NCBI GenBank assembly: GCA_022452145.1
Contig: JAKURY010000004.1
Location: 1-64,000, forward strand
Direction of reading: 5' to 3'
Source: Acidimicrobiales bacterium
GTDB lineage: Bacteria; Actinomycetota; Acidimicrobiia; Acidimicrobiales; MedAcidi-G1
Length of the DNA: 64,000 bases
A model generated the notes under the pieces. That model saw only the letters and a program-made list of their open reading frames with translations. It had not been told where the DNA came from and did no database searches. How positions within the stretch are numbered: position 1 is the stretch's first letter; each line of letters opens with the position of its first letter. Shown here in pieces: positions 33,506 through 45,779 of this stretch. The position numbers were made by a program, and so were the translations under genes.

Positions 33506-34057
33506 ATGCGCAGCGGTGTCCAACCCGGTTCGTTCGACCCTCCGACCCTGGCCCACCTCGCGATCGCCGACGCAGCCCGGCGCCGCTGGGACCTGGACCG
33601 CGTGGTCTGGGCCCTGTCGCGTGACCCCCTCGGCAAGGAGCAGGGTGGCCGGACGACCGTGGAGGCCCGGCGGGCCGTCCTCGACCGGGTGGCTGACGAC
33701 CACGCCTGGCTGGAGGTCGTGGTCAGCGACGCCCGCCTGGTTGCCGACCTGACCGCTGGGCACGACGTGGTAGTCATGGGAGCCGACAAATGGCACCAAC
33801 TGCACGACCCGGCGTTCTACGGAGCTGAGACAGACGGGGTTGAGGCAGACGGAGCCGAGGCGGCAATGGCCGACGCCCTGGGTCGCCTGCCTACCTGTGC
33901 CGTGGCGCCCCGCGACGGCCTGCAAGTCCCCGCCGAGGTGCGCCTCGATGTGGCTGCGTGGGTGGCCCGCCAGTCGTCAACGCTGGCCGTGGACACGGCA
34001 CCCTGGATGATGCTCTCGGCCGCCCGGGCATCCGGCCTGTGGGCCGACGGCACGTAG
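33506..34057 (+). CDS. Nucleotidyltransferase of the NadD/CoaD-like superfamily
   Basis: 183 residues. GSFDPPTLAHLAIADAARRRW is the cytidylyltransferase-like entry motif (here TLAH replaces the usual xHxGH), with VVMGADKWHQL as the middle segment. Relatives are nicotinate- or nicotinamide-nucleotide adenylyltransferases. The weakly conserved HxGH (Thr-x-Ala-His) and the absence of a clear C-terminal ISSTxxR motif (here QSSTLAVDTAPW) make the activity uncertain; the true nadD may be elsewhere. ATG 33506 has CACCAT 6 bases before it. Divergent from the ilvB leader. Confidence 0.6.
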   Translation: MRSGVQPGSFDPPTLAHLAIADAARRRWDLDRVVWALSRDPLGKEQGGRTTVEARRAVLDRVADDHAWLEVVVSDARLVADLTAGHDVVVMGADKWHQLHDPAFYGAETDGVEADGAEAAMADALGRLPTCAVAPRDGLQVPAEVRLDVAAWVARQSSTLAVDTAPWMMLSAARASGLWADGT

Positions 34058-34109
34058 ACGCAGGCGGCGCGGCTACCTGGCAGTGGCTACCCGCCACGGG
34101 GCGGCGTGG

Positions 34110-35807
34110 CTACGCCTGGGTGACGGCACCCTTCTCGGCCCCCTGGGCCAGGGCGGCGTACTTGGCCAGGAAGCCCGAGGTGTAGCGGGGCTCGAACTCC
34201 TTGAGGTCCGCGCGACGCTGCTCGAGCGTGGCCTCGTCGACCAGCAGGTCGATGGCGTGGCTGCGGACGTCGATGAGGATGCGATCCCCCTCGGCGACCA
34301 GGGCGATCGGACCACCGTCCACGGCCTCCGGCGCCACGTGGCCCACGCAGAACCCGTGGGTTCCACCGGAGAACCGCCCGTCGGTGATGAGCGCTGCGTC
34401 GCCGCCCCGCCCGGCGCCCTTCATCGCACCGGTGATGGCCAGCATCTCGCGCATGCCGGGGCCGCCCTTGGGACCCTCGTAGCGGATGACCACGACGTCG
34501 CCAGCCTCGATGCGGTCGGCCAGCACGGCCTCCATGGCCAGGTCCTCGCCGTCGAACACCCGGGCCCGGCCCTCGAACCGGTCGAAGTCCAGTCCGGCCA
34601 CCTTGACCACCGAGCCCTTCGGTGCCAACGAGCCCCGGAGGATGGCGAGTCCGCCCACCGCGTTGATCGGGTCGTCGAAGGCGTGGATCACGTCCCCATC
34701 GGGGGCCGGCACGTCCAGCATCGCCAGGTTCTCGGCAACCGTCCTACCCGTGACGGTGACCTCGTCGCCGTACAGCAGCCCCTCGTCCAGAAGCATCTGC
34801 ATGACCACCGGGACCCCGCCGATGCGGTCGATGTCGACCATGTGGTACTTACCGTGGGGCTTCGTGTCGGCCAGGTGCGGAACCCGGGCAGCCACACGGT
34901 TGAAGTCCTCCAGGTCCAGTTCGAGGTCTGCCTCAAAGGCGATGGCCATCAGGTGGAGGACTGCGTTGGTCGATCCCCCGAGGGCCATGACCACGGCTAT
35001 GGCGTTATCGAACGCACCCCTGGTCATGATCTGGCGGGGACGGATGTTCTCGCGAAGCAACTGCATGACAGCGGTGCCGCTGGCGAAAGCGATGTCGGAC
35101 CGCCGACCGTCTATGGCAGCTGCCGAGGCCGAGCCGGGCAGCGACATCCCTATGGCCTCGCCGACGGCAGCCATCGTGTTGGCGGTGAACATCCCGGCGC
35201 AGCTGCCGATGGTGGGGCAGGCGGCGCGCTCGATGGCGAGCAGTTCGGCGTCGTCGATGCCGCCCACGGCATGGGCGCCGACAGCCTCGAAGACACTCAC
35301 GATGTCCAGCTTCCGACCGTCGGGGTGCTCGCCGGGCATGATCGACCCGCCGTAGACGAACACTGACGGCAGGTTGATGCGGGCGGCGGCCATGAGCATT
35401 CCGGGGAGCGACTTGTCGCAGCCGGCGAAGCTGACGAAGGCGTCTAGCCGCTCGGCGTGCATAACTGCCTCGACCGAGTCGGCGATGATCTCGCGGCTGA
35501 CGAGGCTGGCGCGCATGCCCTCGTGGCCCATCGAGATGCCGTCGCTGACGGCGATGGTGTTGAACTCCATCGGGAAGCCGCCAGCGGCGGTGACGCCCTC
35601 CTTGCAGCGCTTGGCGAGCGCGCCTAGCGGCAGGTTGCAAGGGGTGACCTCGTTCCACGACGAGGCGACGCCGACCTGGGCCTTGTCGAAATCGTCTTCG
35701 GTCATGCCGACGGCTCGCAGCATGGCCCGGGCGGGGGCCCGGTTGTCGCCGTCGGTGACCTCGTGCGAACGGGGCTTCATGGTGGACCGGCCTGTGGAGT
35801 CACTCAT
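34110..35807 (-). CDS. ilvD: Dihydroxy-acid dehydratase
   Basis: 565 residues. Iron-sulfur cysteines in [24 protein letters not shown] and [16 protein letters not shown], and the C-terminal [19 protein letters not shown]. It dehydrates dihydroxy acids to 2-keto acids, the step after IlvC. It is separate from ilvBNC by one gene and has its own leaderless-type promoter: TAGCCT ends 7 bases before ATG 35807. Confidence 0.95.
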   Translation of the reverse strand: MSDSTGRSTMKPRSHEVTDGDNRAPARAMLRAVGMTEDDFDKAQVGVASSWNEVTPCNLPLGALAKRCKEGVTAAGGFPMEFNTIAVSDGISMGHEGMRASLVSREIIADSVEAVMHAERLDAFVSFAGCDKSLPGMLMAAARINLPSVFVYGGSIMPGEHPDGRKLDIVSVFEAVGAHAVGGIDDAELLAIERAACPTIGSCAGMFTANTMAAVGEAIGMSLPGSASAAAIDGRRSDIAFASGTAVMQLLRENIRPRQIMTRGAFDNAIAVVMALGGSTNAVLHLMAIAFEADLELDLEDFNRVAARVPHLADTKPHGKYHMVDIDRIGGVPVVMQMLLDEGLLYGDEVTVTGRTVAENLAMLDVPAPDGDVIHAFDDPINAVGGLAILRGSLAPKGSVVKVAGLDFDRFEGRARVFDGEDLAMEAVLADRIEAGDVVVIRYEGPKGGPGMREMLAITGAMKGAGRGGDAALITDGRFSGGTHGFCVGHVAPEAVDGGPIALVAEGDRILIDVRSHAIDLLVDEATLEQRRADLKEFEPRYTSGFLAKYAALAQGAEKGAVTQA

Positions 35808-35814
35808 GCAAAGC

Positions 35815-35859
35815 AGGCTAGAGGTGGGCAGGGTCCACGGTGTCGGCGGGACCTACGAT
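35815..35859. promoter_or_regulatory. Divergent leaderless promoters of ilvD and the MATE gene
   Basis: Minus TAGCCT at 35820-35815, 7 bases before the ilvD ATG. Plus TACGAT at 35854-35859, 6 bases before GTG 35866. Confidence 0.6.
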
Positions 35860-35865
35860 CACGCC

Positions 35866-37170
35866 GTGCGCCCGGTCGACCGAGAACTGCTGCGGCTGGC
35901 GGTCCCGGCGCTGGGGGCGCTGCTGGCGGAGCCCCTCTACGTGCTCGCCGACACGGCGGTGATCGGGCACTTGGGCACCGCCGAGTTGGGTGGCCTGGCG
36001 GTCGCCTCGGCGGCGCTGCTGTTCGGCTACGGGATGTGCATCTTCCTCGCCTACGGCACCACGGCGGCGGTGGCCCGGCTGACCGGCGCCGGCGAGGACC
36101 GTCGGGCCGCCCACCAGGCAGTGCAGGGCCTCTGGCTGGCGCTGGTGCTCGGCGTGGTCCTGGCGCTGCTCGGCGCCACATTCGCTGATCCCCTGCTGAG
36201 CCTGCTGGGCGCAGACGGCGAGGTCCTGGGCCAGGCGGGCACCTACTTCCGAATCAGCCTGCTGGGGGCCCCGGCAATGCTGATGATGCTTGCGGGTGTC
36301 GGCTACCTGCGTGGCGTCAAGGACACGGTCCGTCCGCTCTGGGTGGCCGTGGGCACTGCGCTACTGAACCTCATACTAGAAGTAGTCCTCATCTACGGGT
36401 TCGACCGGGCCATCGGAGCATCGGCGGCCGCCACGGTCGTGGCCCAGTGGCTGGGCGCCGGCTGTTACCTGGCCTGGATCGGCCGCTGGGTCCGACGCCT
36501 CGACGTATCGCTGGCACCCGACCTGCGGGTCATCGGGCGTCTGCTGGGTGTAAGCGCCGAACTCATGGTCCGTAACCTCTCCCTGACTGGAACATTCCTG
36601 ATCGCCACTGCCGCGGCGACCCGGATCGGCGACGTGGACGTGGCCGCCCACCAGGTGGCGTTCCAGGTCTGGATGGTGCTGGCGCTGTCGATGGACGCTG
36701 TGGCCATAGCCGCCCAGGCCATGGTCGGCAACCTGCTCGGTGCCCACGACCCCGCCGGCGCCAGGTCGGTGGGGAGGCGTGTCATCGGCTGGTCGATCGC
36801 CATCGGCGCCGTATTGGGGGCAGCAATCGTCGCTGTGCACGGGGTGCTGGGGCAGGTGTTCTCGGCGGACGACGCTGTGGTCGCCCTGGCGGGATTCCTG
36901 CTGCTGCACGTGGGCCTCATGGCGCCGTTGTCGGGCGTGGCGTTCGCCCTCGACGGCATCCTCATCGGCGCCGGTGACCAGCGGTTCCTGGCCAGGGCGA
37001 TGGTCGGCGCTGCCGCGGTGGCGGTACCGGTGATGGTGGCGACCCGGCTAGCCGACCTCGGGATCGGCCCGCTGTGGGCCGGGATCTGGGCCTTCATGGT
37101 TGTCAGGGGGCTCAGCCTGGGAGCCCGCTTCCGCAACGACCGTTGGCAGATACTCGGCGTCGGCTCCTGA
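35866..37170 (+). CDS. MATE-family efflux protein, DinF-like
   Basis: 434 residues and about twelve membrane helices. The first repeat begins LLRLAVPALGALLAEPLYVLADTAVIGHLG, typical of the DinF branch; FDRAIGASAAATVVAQW and AAHQVAFQVWM belong to the middle and second half. It exports cationic or organic compounds using a sodium or proton gradient; the substrate is unknown. GTG 35866 is supported by the TACGAT box 6 bases upstream. Confidence 0.85.
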   Translation: MRPVDRELLRLAVPALGALLAEPLYVLADTAVIGHLGTAELGGLAVASAALLFGYGMCIFLAYGTTAAVARLTGAGEDRRAAHQAVQGLWLALVLGVVLALLGATFADPLLSLLGADGEVLGQAGTYFRISLLGAPAMLMMLAGVGYLRGVKDTVRPLWVAVGTALLNLILEVVLIYGFDRAIGASAAATVVAQWLGAGCYLAWIGRWVRRLDVSLAPDLRVIGRLLGVSAELMVRNLSLTGTFLIATAAATRIGDVDVAAHQVAFQVWMVLALSMDAVAIAAQAMVGNLLGAHDPAGARSVGRRVIGWSIAIGAVLGAAIVAVHGVLGQVFSADDAVVALAGFLLLHVGLMAPLSGVAFALDGILIGAGDQRFLARAMVGAAAVAVPVMVATRLADLGIGPLWAGIWAFMVVRGLSLGARFRNDRWQILGVGS

Positions 37171-37181
37171 GCACGGCGGCG

Positions 37182-37967
37182 CTAACCGCCCAGCACGACC
37201 GAGGGGTCGGGGATGAGGTCGCGGGCCAGCCACTGGAAGACCCGCCAGCCGATGGTGTCGCAGCCCAGCGCAATGGCGGCGTGCTTGGCCGCGTCGTCGG
37301 AGATGGGCTGCTGGTCGGTGGCCTTGACGTGAACCTCGGCGACCCGTTCGGCCAAGACGAACAACCCGACGGCCTCGCCGGGCGATGCGCCGCCAGTAAG
37401 GAGGCCGTGGTTGCGCAAGATGCAGAGCCGCGTTGCGCCCATGGCCTCGGCAATGGCGTGGCCGCCGGCCAAGGTGTCGACCTCGACGTCCTCGCCCGGG
37501 TAGATCGACTGGTCGTACACGAAGACGCACGACTCCTGGGAGATCGGCCGGAACGGTTGCACGTTGGCCGCCCACGGGGTGCCGTACTGGGTGTGGGTGT
37601 GTGCGGCGGACACGAGGTCGGGGCGGGCGTCGAGGATCGGCCAGTGGATGTTGTGTGCGGCGTAGTTGATACCGCCGGCGGTGGAGCCCTCGACCACCTC
37701 GCCGTCGGGCCCGACCAGGCAGAGGTTGTCGAGCGTGGCCGCCCAGAACGGGATGCCGTGGGCGAGCACCCAGAAGTGATCGAGCCGTTCGGGGTCGCGT
37801 GCGGTGATGTGGCCGTCGCCCAGTTGGCCCCAGCTCATGGCCGAGAAGATGCGGTAGCCGATGGCGACCTCCCACTTGCGCAGCAGCCGTAACTCATCGG
37901 GATCGGTGGGCACCGGTACGTCGACCCCATAGCCGATGACCGGGTACTGGTCGAGTTCGAGTGCCAT
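37182..37967 (-). CDS. Class II aldolase/adducin family protein
   Basis: 261 residues. Zinc ligands in SAAHTHTQYG and LRNHGLLTGG, with GGINYAAHN before them. The group includes fuculose-phosphate aldolases and, among longer bacterial members, hydroxy-acid or keto-acid lyases and decarboxylases; the catalytic Glu position was not assigned, so activity is unclear. It starts 2 bases after the gatB stop with AGGGAGG upstream, so it is co-transcribed with gatCAB, an unexpected partner. Confidence 0.78.
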   Translation of the reverse strand: MALELDQYPVIGYGVDVPVPTDPDELRLLRKWEVAIGYRIFSAMSWGQLGDGHITARDPERLDHFWVLAHGIPFWAATLDNLCLVGPDGEVVEGSTAGGINYAAHNIHWPILDARPDLVSAAHTHTQYGTPWAANVQPFRPISQESCVFVYDQSIYPGEDVEVDTLAGGHAIAEAMGATRLCILRNHGLLTGGASPGEAVGLFVLAERVAEVHVKATDQQPISDDAAKHAAIALGCDTIGWRVFQWLARDLIPDPSVVLGG

Positions 37968-37969
37968 CG

Positions 37970-39418
37970 TCAGCCTCCCTGTTCGACTGCGCGTCGGGCC
38001 AGCAGCTCGTTGACGGCCCGGCCGTCTGCCTGGCCCCGGGTGGCCTTCATGACCTCGCCGACGAAGAAGCCGGACTTCTTCCTGCGTTCCTTCTCGTCAC
38101 CGGTGGTCAAGGCGGCCCAGTCCTCGGGATGGTCGGCTATGAGCCGGTCCACGACGGCCTCCAGCTCAAGGGTGTCCATCGCCTCGAATCCCATGGACGC
38201 CGCGATTGCGGCCGGATCGCCTCCGTCGACGACCAGGACGGCCAGAACCGTCTTGGCCTGGGTGGCCGTGAGGTCGCCACCGGTCTCCATGGCAACCAGT
38301 GCGGCGAACAATCCGGCAGTGAGCAGGCCCACCCCGTCGGCCAGGTTGTTCTCCAGGTGCACCAGCACCCGGCCGGCGTCGGCTCCCGCGCCGATGGTGG
38401 CCACGGCCAGGTCGTCGAGGCCTCGCTCGACGGTCAGGGCGGTCGCTTCGGAGTCCACGCCGGCAACAGCGGCCAGGCGATGCCGCCGCTCCCTTGGCAA
38501 CAACGGCAGGGCGGCCCGGATTTCGGCGATCCACTCCTCGGAAGGCTCCACCGGCATCAGGTCCGGTTCCGGGAAGTACCGGTAGTCGAACGCCTCCTCC
38601 TTGGAGCGCAGCTTGTGGGTCCGGCCCTCGTCCTCGTTCCAGTGCCGAGTCTGCTGCTCTACCCGCTCCCCAGAGGTGACGATGTCCACCTGGCGGCGGG
38701 CCTCGTACTCGATGGCCCTCCCCAGGGACCGCAACGAGTTGATGTTCTTGACCTCGCAGCGGGTGCCCAACTCGGCCTGGCCCACCGGACGCACCGACAC
38801 GTTGCAGTCCACCCGCATCGACCCCTCCTCCATCTTCCCGTCGGAGGCTCCGATGGCGACCAGGATCGAACGCAGTTCGCTGACGTAGGCCCTGGCGTCC
38901 TCGGACCCCCGGAGGTCGGGCCTGCCGACGATCTCGATGAGCGGCACGCCGGCACGGTTGTAGTCGACCAGGGAATGCCCGGCCTCGTGGATCCTGCCTC
39001 CGCCACCCACATGCGTGCTCTTGCCGGTGTCCTCCTCGAGGTGTGCCCGCTCGATCCCGATCCGGCGGCCGTCGGCCAGCTCCAGCCAGCCCTCCCCGTT
39101 GATCGGGAGGTCGTACTGGGAGATCTGGAAGTCCTTCGGCATGTCCGGGTAGAAGTAGTTCTTGCGGGCGAACACCGACCTCTGGATCCGGCAGTTCAGG
39201 GCCAGGCCGACCCGAATGGCCAACTCCACGGCATGGCCGTTGAGCACGGGCAGCGAGCCCGGCAGGCCCAGCGACACCGGGTCGATGTTGGTGTTGGGAT
39301 CGCCGCCGAACCGGTTGGGCGCCCCGCTGAACATCTTGGTGACCGTGGCCAGCTCGGCGTGGACCTCCAGGCCGATGACGGTCTCCCAGCCCGGAACGAT
39401 CTCGGGCGCCCCGGTCAC
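37970..39418 (-). CDS. gatB: Aspartyl/glutamyl-tRNA amidotransferase subunit B
   Basis: 482 residues. [30 protein letters not shown], the [15 protein letters not shown] region and the [13 protein letters not shown] signature, then the C-terminal YqeY-like domain. It activates the misacylated tRNA with ATP and passes it ammonia from GatA. GTG 39418 overlaps the gatA stop (GTGA). It is the third gene of the gatC-gatA-gatB order on the minus strand. Confidence 0.95.
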   Translation of the reverse strand: MTGAPEIVPGWETVIGLEVHAELATVTKMFSGAPNRFGGDPNTNIDPVSLGLPGSLPVLNGHAVELAIRVGLALNCRIQRSVFARKNYFYPDMPKDFQISQYDLPINGEGWLELADGRRIGIERAHLEEDTGKSTHVGGGGRIHEAGHSLVDYNRAGVPLIEIVGRPDLRGSEDARAYVSELRSILVAIGASDGKMEEGSMRVDCNVSVRPVGQAELGTRCEVKNINSLRSLGRAIEYEARRQVDIVTSGERVEQQTRHWNEDEGRTHKLRSKEEAFDYRYFPEPDLMPVEPSEEWIAEIRAALPLLPRERRHRLAAVAGVDSEATALTVERGLDDLAVATIGAGADAGRVLVHLENNLADGVGLLTAGLFAALVAMETGGDLTATQAKTVLAVLVVDGGDPAAIAASMGFEAMDTLELEAVVDRLIADHPEDWAALTTGDEKERRKKSGFFVGEVMKATRGQADGRAVNELLARRAVEQGG

Positions 39419-40857
39419 GATGAGGCTCCGGGCGGTGCGGCCGCCTCGAGCACCGCAGCAGCCCTGAACATCGCCGGTTCGCCCATGGCCGGTGCCAGGA
39501 CCTGCACGCCTACCGGCATTCCGTCGTCGCCGACCCCGAACGGCACCGACATGGACGGGTGGCCGGCCAGGTTCGACGGGATGGTGCACACGTCGTTGAG
39601 GTACATGGTCATGGGGTCGGCGGTCTTCTCCCCGATCGGGAAAGCCGTGGTGGGCGCCGTCGGGCTGAGGAGCAGGTCGTAGGTCCCGTAGGCCATGGCG
39701 AAGTCGTTCACGATCAGCGTCCGGACCTTCTGGGACTTGCCGTAGTAGGCGTCGTAGTAGCCCGCCGACAGGGCGTAGGTGCCGAGCATGATCCGACGCT
39801 TGACCTCGTCGCCGAAGCCGGCGGTCCGGGTGGCTGTGTGCATGTCCCCCGAGTTCGGGGCATCCACCCGCAGGCCGAACCGCACACCGTCGTAGCGGGC
39901 CAGGTTTGACGAGGCCTCGGCCGGGGCGATCACGTAGTAGGCCGACAGGCCGTACACCGTGGACGGCACCGACGTGGTCTCGACCGTGGCTCCGGCGGCC
40001 TCCAGGACGGCGGCGGCCTCGCCCAGGCGGGCCCGGACGTCTCCGGCGATGCCCTCCAGGCCGTCACCCGAGAGCTCCTCGATGATGCCTATCCGCATTC
40101 CCTCCACGCCACGGTCCAGCACGGACGTCAGGTCGGCCGCCGCCCCGGGAATGGACGTGGAGTCCAGCGGATCGTGCCCGCCGATGACCTCCAGAAACAG
40201 GGCAGCGTCAGACACCGTGCGGGCGAACGGCCCGATCTGGTCCAGGCTGGAGGCGAAGGCCACCAGGCCGTAGCGGGAAACCGCCCCGTATGTGGGCTTG
40301 ACACCGACCACGCCACAGAGGGCGGCCGGCTGGCGGATCGACCCACCGGTGTCGCTTCCCAGGGAGAGCGGCACGAAGCCGGCTGCCACCGCCGCGGCCG
40401 AACCACCCGACGAACCGCCTGGGACCTTCGTGGTGTCCAACGGGTTGCGGGTGGCGCCGAAGGCCGAGTTCTCAGTCGAGCTGCCCATGGCGAACTCGTC
40501 GAGGTTGGTCTTGCCGACCAGGACGGCGCCGGCGGCGGCCAGCCGCTCCACGACCGTGGCGTCGTACGGGGGTCGCCACCCCTCGAGGATCCGCGAGGAG
40601 CAGGTGGTCGGCACCCCGCGGGTGCACATGTTGTCCTTGATGGCCACCGGTACGCCGGCCAGCACGCCCGGGTCCTCACCGGCGGCGACCCTGCGGTCGA
40701 CCTCGTCGGCGGCGGCCCGGGCCTCGTCGGCCAGCACCAGGTTGAAGGCGTGGATCTCCGGCTCTCCTGAGCGGATGGCCACCAGGTGCTCGTCGACCAC
40801 CGACCGGGCCGAACGGTCGCCGGATCGGACGGCCGCGGCGAGGGCACGGCCGCTCAC
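39415..40857 (-). CDS. gatA: Aspartyl/glutamyl-tRNA amidotransferase subunit A
   Basis: 480 residues. Amidase-signature catalytic triad: Lys in VAIKDNMC, cis-Ser and Ser nucleophile in [14 protein letters not shown] and [11 protein letters not shown]. It hydrolyses glutamine and channels ammonia to GatB. ATG 40857 overlaps the gatC stop by 4 bases. Confidence 0.95.
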   Translation of the reverse strand: MSGRALAAAVRSGDRSARSVVDEHLVAIRSGEPEIHAFNLVLADEARAAADEVDRRVAAGEDPGVLAGVPVAIKDNMCTRGVPTTCSSRILEGWRPPYDATVVERLAAAGAVLVGKTNLDEFAMGSSTENSAFGATRNPLDTTKVPGGSSGGSAAAVAAGFVPLSLGSDTGGSIRQPAALCGVVGVKPTYGAVSRYGLVAFASSLDQIGPFARTVSDAALFLEVIGGHDPLDSTSIPGAAADLTSVLDRGVEGMRIGIIEELSGDGLEGIAGDVRARLGEAAAVLEAAGATVETTSVPSTVYGLSAYYVIAPAEASSNLARYDGVRFGLRVDAPNSGDMHTATRTAGFGDEVKRRIMLGTYALSAGYYDAYYGKSQKVRTLIVNDFAMAYGTYDLLLSPTAPTTAFPIGEKTADPMTMYLNDVCTIPSNLAGHPSMSVPFGVGDDGMPVGVQVLAPAMGEPAMFRAAAVLEAAAPPGASS

Positions 40858-41156
40858 GACACCTCCCCCAGCACCGGCGGCACCCTGAACTGCGCCTCCT
40901 CGACCGAGGGAGCGGCGGCCAGCACCTCGTCCCGGTCACTGGTCGGTCCCTCGACGTCGGCCCGGAAGACGTTGACCAGTGGAAGCGGGTGCGCCGTGGG
41001 CTCCAGGTCGGAGAGATCCAGGGCGTCGAGGTCGGCCGCGTGGTCGAGCACGTCGGCAAGCTGCAGGGTGAAGGCGTCCAACTCGTCGGCGGTCAGCGAG
41101 AGCCGGGCCAGGTCGGCCACATGGGCCACGTCGTCGCGTGTTATCCGTTCTGTCAT
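40854..41156 (-). CDS. gatC: Aspartyl/glutamyl-tRNA amidotransferase subunit C
   Basis: 100 residues. [18 protein letters not shown] at the N-terminus and the later [13 protein letters not shown] and FRVPPVLGE belt segments are typical. It stabilises the GatA-GatB complex. Overlaps gatA by ATGA. A TAGCGT box lies 9 bases before the ATG. Confidence 0.93.
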   Translation of the reverse strand: MTERITRDDVAHVADLARLSLTADELDAFTLQLADVLDHAADLDALDLSDLEPTAHPLPLVNVFRADVEGPTSDRDEVLAAAPSVEEAQFRVPPVLGEVS

Positions 41157-41176
41157 CGGGCGGCCACGCTACGGGT

Positions 41177-43129
41177 TCAGCCGGAACCGACCACGAGGGT
41201 GACCTCGACGTCGGGCATTCCACGCCTTGCCGGCGGGGGATCCTGGGAGACCACCACCAGGGCGGCCCGGTCGACAGGGGTCCCATCGGTCGACTCGGGC
41301 AGGCCCACGACCACGACGTTGCGGAACCCCGACACCTGCAGCCGGCTCTCGGCCGCGGCCAGGGACAGCCCCTCCAGCGCAGGAACGGCCCGCTCGGCCG
41401 CCCCCAGCGATATGACCACCCGGACGTCGTCGCCCACGACCATCCGCGTACCGGCCACCGGCTCCACCCTGGAGACGCGACCGGCCGCCACCCACTCGTC
41501 GTGCTCCTCTCCCATGGTCGGCGCCAGTCGTAGGGCAATCAGCTCGGCCACCACGTCGGCCGGCATCATGCCGACCAGGCCCTGGGGCACCACCCGGGGC
41601 AGGGGTCCGTCCGAGACCAGGAGGTCGACGGCATCGCCCCTCGGGACTGTGTCACCAGACCTCAGCACCTCCAGCACGACGCCGGCGACCACGTCCTCGT
41701 TGTTGACGCGGGTCACCTCTCCGGTTACGAGGCCGGCATCGACCAGCAGGCGACTCGCCTCGGACAGGCTCACGCCCACCAGGCCAGGCGGTATCGACTG
41801 GCGCTCGGATCCGAGCGAAACCTCCAGCACCACCGTCTCGCCCGCTGCCAGGCGGGTACCTGCCGGGGGCTGCATGTCGAGCACCTCACCGGCGCTGGTG
41901 CCGTTGCGCCTGACGTCGAACCTCTCCACCAGCCAGCCCAGCTCGGTGAGCAGGGACCGGGCGCTGTCGCCCGACGAGCCCACAAGGGTGGGCAGGGCCC
42001 GCTGGGTGGGTCGGCTGATCTCCCTTACGAGCATGCCGCCGACGGCGGCCACCACGATGAGAAGGCCGGTCAGCAGGACACCGGTCCAGCGGCGACGGCG
42101 GCGGACCGGCCGGGGCGCCGGTGACACCGGCTGGGAGGGGAACACGGTCGGTGCTACACGGTCCGACTCGCCCGGCATCGGGGCAGCGCCCACCTCGCCT
42201 GGACCGACGAGCGGCAGCGGCTCGGGTCGGGCCATCCTCCCGGCGATGTCCAACAGCATGCGCCCCAACTCGCGGGCCGTGGGACGGTTCTCAGGCTCGG
42301 CGGCGCCTGCATGGGCCACCACCGGGACGAGGGGGCCCAGCGTGTCGGGAATCGGCACGTCCTGGCCGACGCGGGCGCTCAGGGTGCCCTCGAGGGTGTC
42401 GGCCACGAACGGGAGGTGACCTGTCACCCCCTCTACCATGCACAGCGCCAGGGCGTACACGTCGGATCGGCCGTCCAACGCCAGGCCCTGGGCCTGCTCC
42501 GGCGAGGCGTACCGGGCGGTGCCGATCACCCCACCGCCGCCGTACAACTCACGGCTGGCGACCCCGGTGAGGGCCTCAGCCAACCCGAAGTCGGCGACGC
42601 GGAGGCGTCCGTCCTGTCCGAACAAGAGGTTGGCCGGCTTGACGTCCCGATGGACGATGCCCTGTCGGTGGGCGTGGTCCAGGGCCCTGCAGGCCTCGAG
42701 GGAGACCATCAGCATCTGCGACGGACTGAGGGTGCGGCCCGACGAGAGGATGCTCCGGAGGCTGCCGCCACCCAGGTACTCGGTCACCAGGTAGGCCTGT
42801 CCGTCGACCCCCCAGTCGTAGATGGACACCACGTGGGGATCGGCCAGCGACGCCACGAGGCGGGCCTCGGTCCGGAACCGCTCCACGAACGCCTCGTCGC
42901 CGACCAGCGAGGAATGCAGCACCTTGACCGCCACCTGCCGACCCAGCGAGAGGTCGTCGGCCAGGTAGACGGTGCCCGAACCGCCGGTTCCGATGGCGTC
43001 GCCCAGGCGATACCGCCCGCCCAGCAGTCGGCCACCCATGCCCTGTTGGGGCGCGCCAGCCGACCCTGATGTCCCGGTAGGGGCGCTGGCGGTGAACCGG
43101 GGATCGCCCCCGAACGGTCCGTCGGTCAC
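41177..43129 (-). CDS. Membrane Ser/Thr protein kinase with PASTA repeats (PknB type)
   Basis: 650 residues. Kinase domain from RYRLGDAIGTGGSGTVYLA, with Lys in VAVKVLH, HRDVKPANLLFG, VADFGLAEA and YASPEQAQG; then a Pro/Arg-rich linker, one membrane helix (WTGVLLTGLLIVVAAVGGML, about 345-365) and four extracellular PASTA repeats starting near RALPTLVG, IPPGLVGVS, PRVVPQGLVGM and RAVPALEG. PknB-like kinases sense cell-wall fragments and control division. GTG 43129 has TAGCCT 6 bases upstream. No FtsW, PBP or phosphatase gene is adjacent, unlike the usual pknB locus. Confidence 0.92.
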   Translation of the reverse strand: MTDGPFGGDPRFTASAPTGTSGSAGAPQQGMGGRLLGGRYRLGDAIGTGGSGTVYLADDLSLGRQVAVKVLHSSLVGDEAFVERFRTEARLVASLADPHVVSIYDWGVDGQAYLVTEYLGGGSLRSILSSGRTLSPSQMLMVSLEACRALDHAHRQGIVHRDVKPANLLFGQDGRLRVADFGLAEALTGVASRELYGGGGVIGTARYASPEQAQGLALDGRSDVYALALCMVEGVTGHLPFVADTLEGTLSARVGQDVPIPDTLGPLVPVVAHAGAAEPENRPTARELGRMLLDIAGRMARPEPLPLVGPGEVGAAPMPGESDRVAPTVFPSQPVSPAPRPVRRRRRWTGVLLTGLLIVVAAVGGMLVREISRPTQRALPTLVGSSGDSARSLLTELGWLVERFDVRRNGTSAGEVLDMQPPAGTRLAAGETVVLEVSLGSERQSIPPGLVGVSLSEASRLLVDAGLVTGEVTRVNNEDVVAGVVLEVLRSGDTVPRGDAVDLLVSDGPLPRVVPQGLVGMMPADVVAELIALRLAPTMGEEHDEWVAAGRVSRVEPVAGTRMVVGDDVRVVISLGAAERAVPALEGLSLAAAESRLQVSGFRNVVVVGLPESTDGTPVDRAALVVVSQDPPPARRGMPDVEVTLVVGSG

Positions 43130-43135
43130 GTCCTG

Positions 43136-43166
43136 AGGCTACCCGTGGGAGCCCCGTGGATAGCCT
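43136..43166. promoter_or_regulatory. Closely spaced divergent leaderless promoters
   Basis: Minus TAGCCT (43141-43136), 6 bases before the kinase GTG. Plus TAGCCT (43161-43166), 6 bases before GTG 43173. Only 19 bases separate the two boxes, so their -35 regions overlap. Confidence 0.6.
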
Positions 43167-43172
43167 GCACCG

Positions 43173-43586
43173 GTGACTCGTCGGAACGCACTCGTGATCA
43201 GCGTGCTGATGGGCCTTGGGGTGGGCATCCTGGTGCTGACCGCCATGCTGCCCAGCGAGAATCCCGGCGACCTGGCCGTCGACACCAACCCGGCCATCAG
43301 CGAGCTGCTGCCACACCGGGGAGACACCGTGCTCCCGCAGGCCAACGTCGGCGTGATCCTCACCGCCGGATGGGCCGGCGAGATCCTCCACATCGGCGGA
43401 ACGCCCATCCCGCTGGACCAGCAGCGGATCCAGAAGGCCCTCAACTCGGTAATATTCCGGCCCGACGCCGGGCTCGTCCTGGACCGGCTCCCGGCCCAGG
43501 ACGTCTGCACCACCGTCCGCTACTGGCCGGTCCGCAACCCAGACCGCACAGCCACCATCGACTGGTGCTTCCGGGTGGACGGCTGA
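43173..43586 (+). CDS. Small membrane-anchored protein, unknown function
   Basis: 137 residues. One N-terminal membrane helix (ALVISVLMGLGVGILVLTAML, near residues 6-26) acts as anchor or uncleaved signal, leaving about 110 residues outside. The exterior part includes QANVGVILTAGW and two Cys (DVCTTVRYW, IDWCFRVDG) that could form a disulfide. No family recognised. It is divergent from the PASTA kinase and shares the compact promoter region, so a cell-envelope role is possible. Confidence 0.65.
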   Translation: MTRRNALVISVLMGLGVGILVLTAMLPSENPGDLAVDTNPAISELLPHRGDTVLPQANVGVILTAGWAGEILHIGGTPIPLDQQRIQKALNSVIFRPDAGLVLDRLPAQDVCTTVRYWPVRNPDRTATIDWCFRVDG

Positions 43587-43615
43587 CCCGGACAACGCCC
43601 CGCCTCAGTCCGGGA

Positions 43616-45694
<2,079 letters not shown>

Positions 45695-45767
45695 CCGGTG
45701 GCCCGGGACGCCCTCAGGGCCTACGCGTGCTCCGACCGAGCGTCCTGTAGCTCGACCGACCGGCCCG

Positions 45768-45773
45768 TACCCT
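45768..45773 (+). promoter_or_regulatory. -10 box TACCCT, leaderless
   Basis: Six bases before GTG 45780 (three before GTG 45777), favouring 45780 as the start. Confidence 0.5.
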
Positions 45774-45779
45774 GACGTG

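Noticed and set aside
35866-37170. Plus-strand GTG 35866 gene starting further upstream inside ilvD
   Set aside because: The frame is open but overlaps ilvD on the other strand; the TACGAT box and MATE family length fix the start at 35866.
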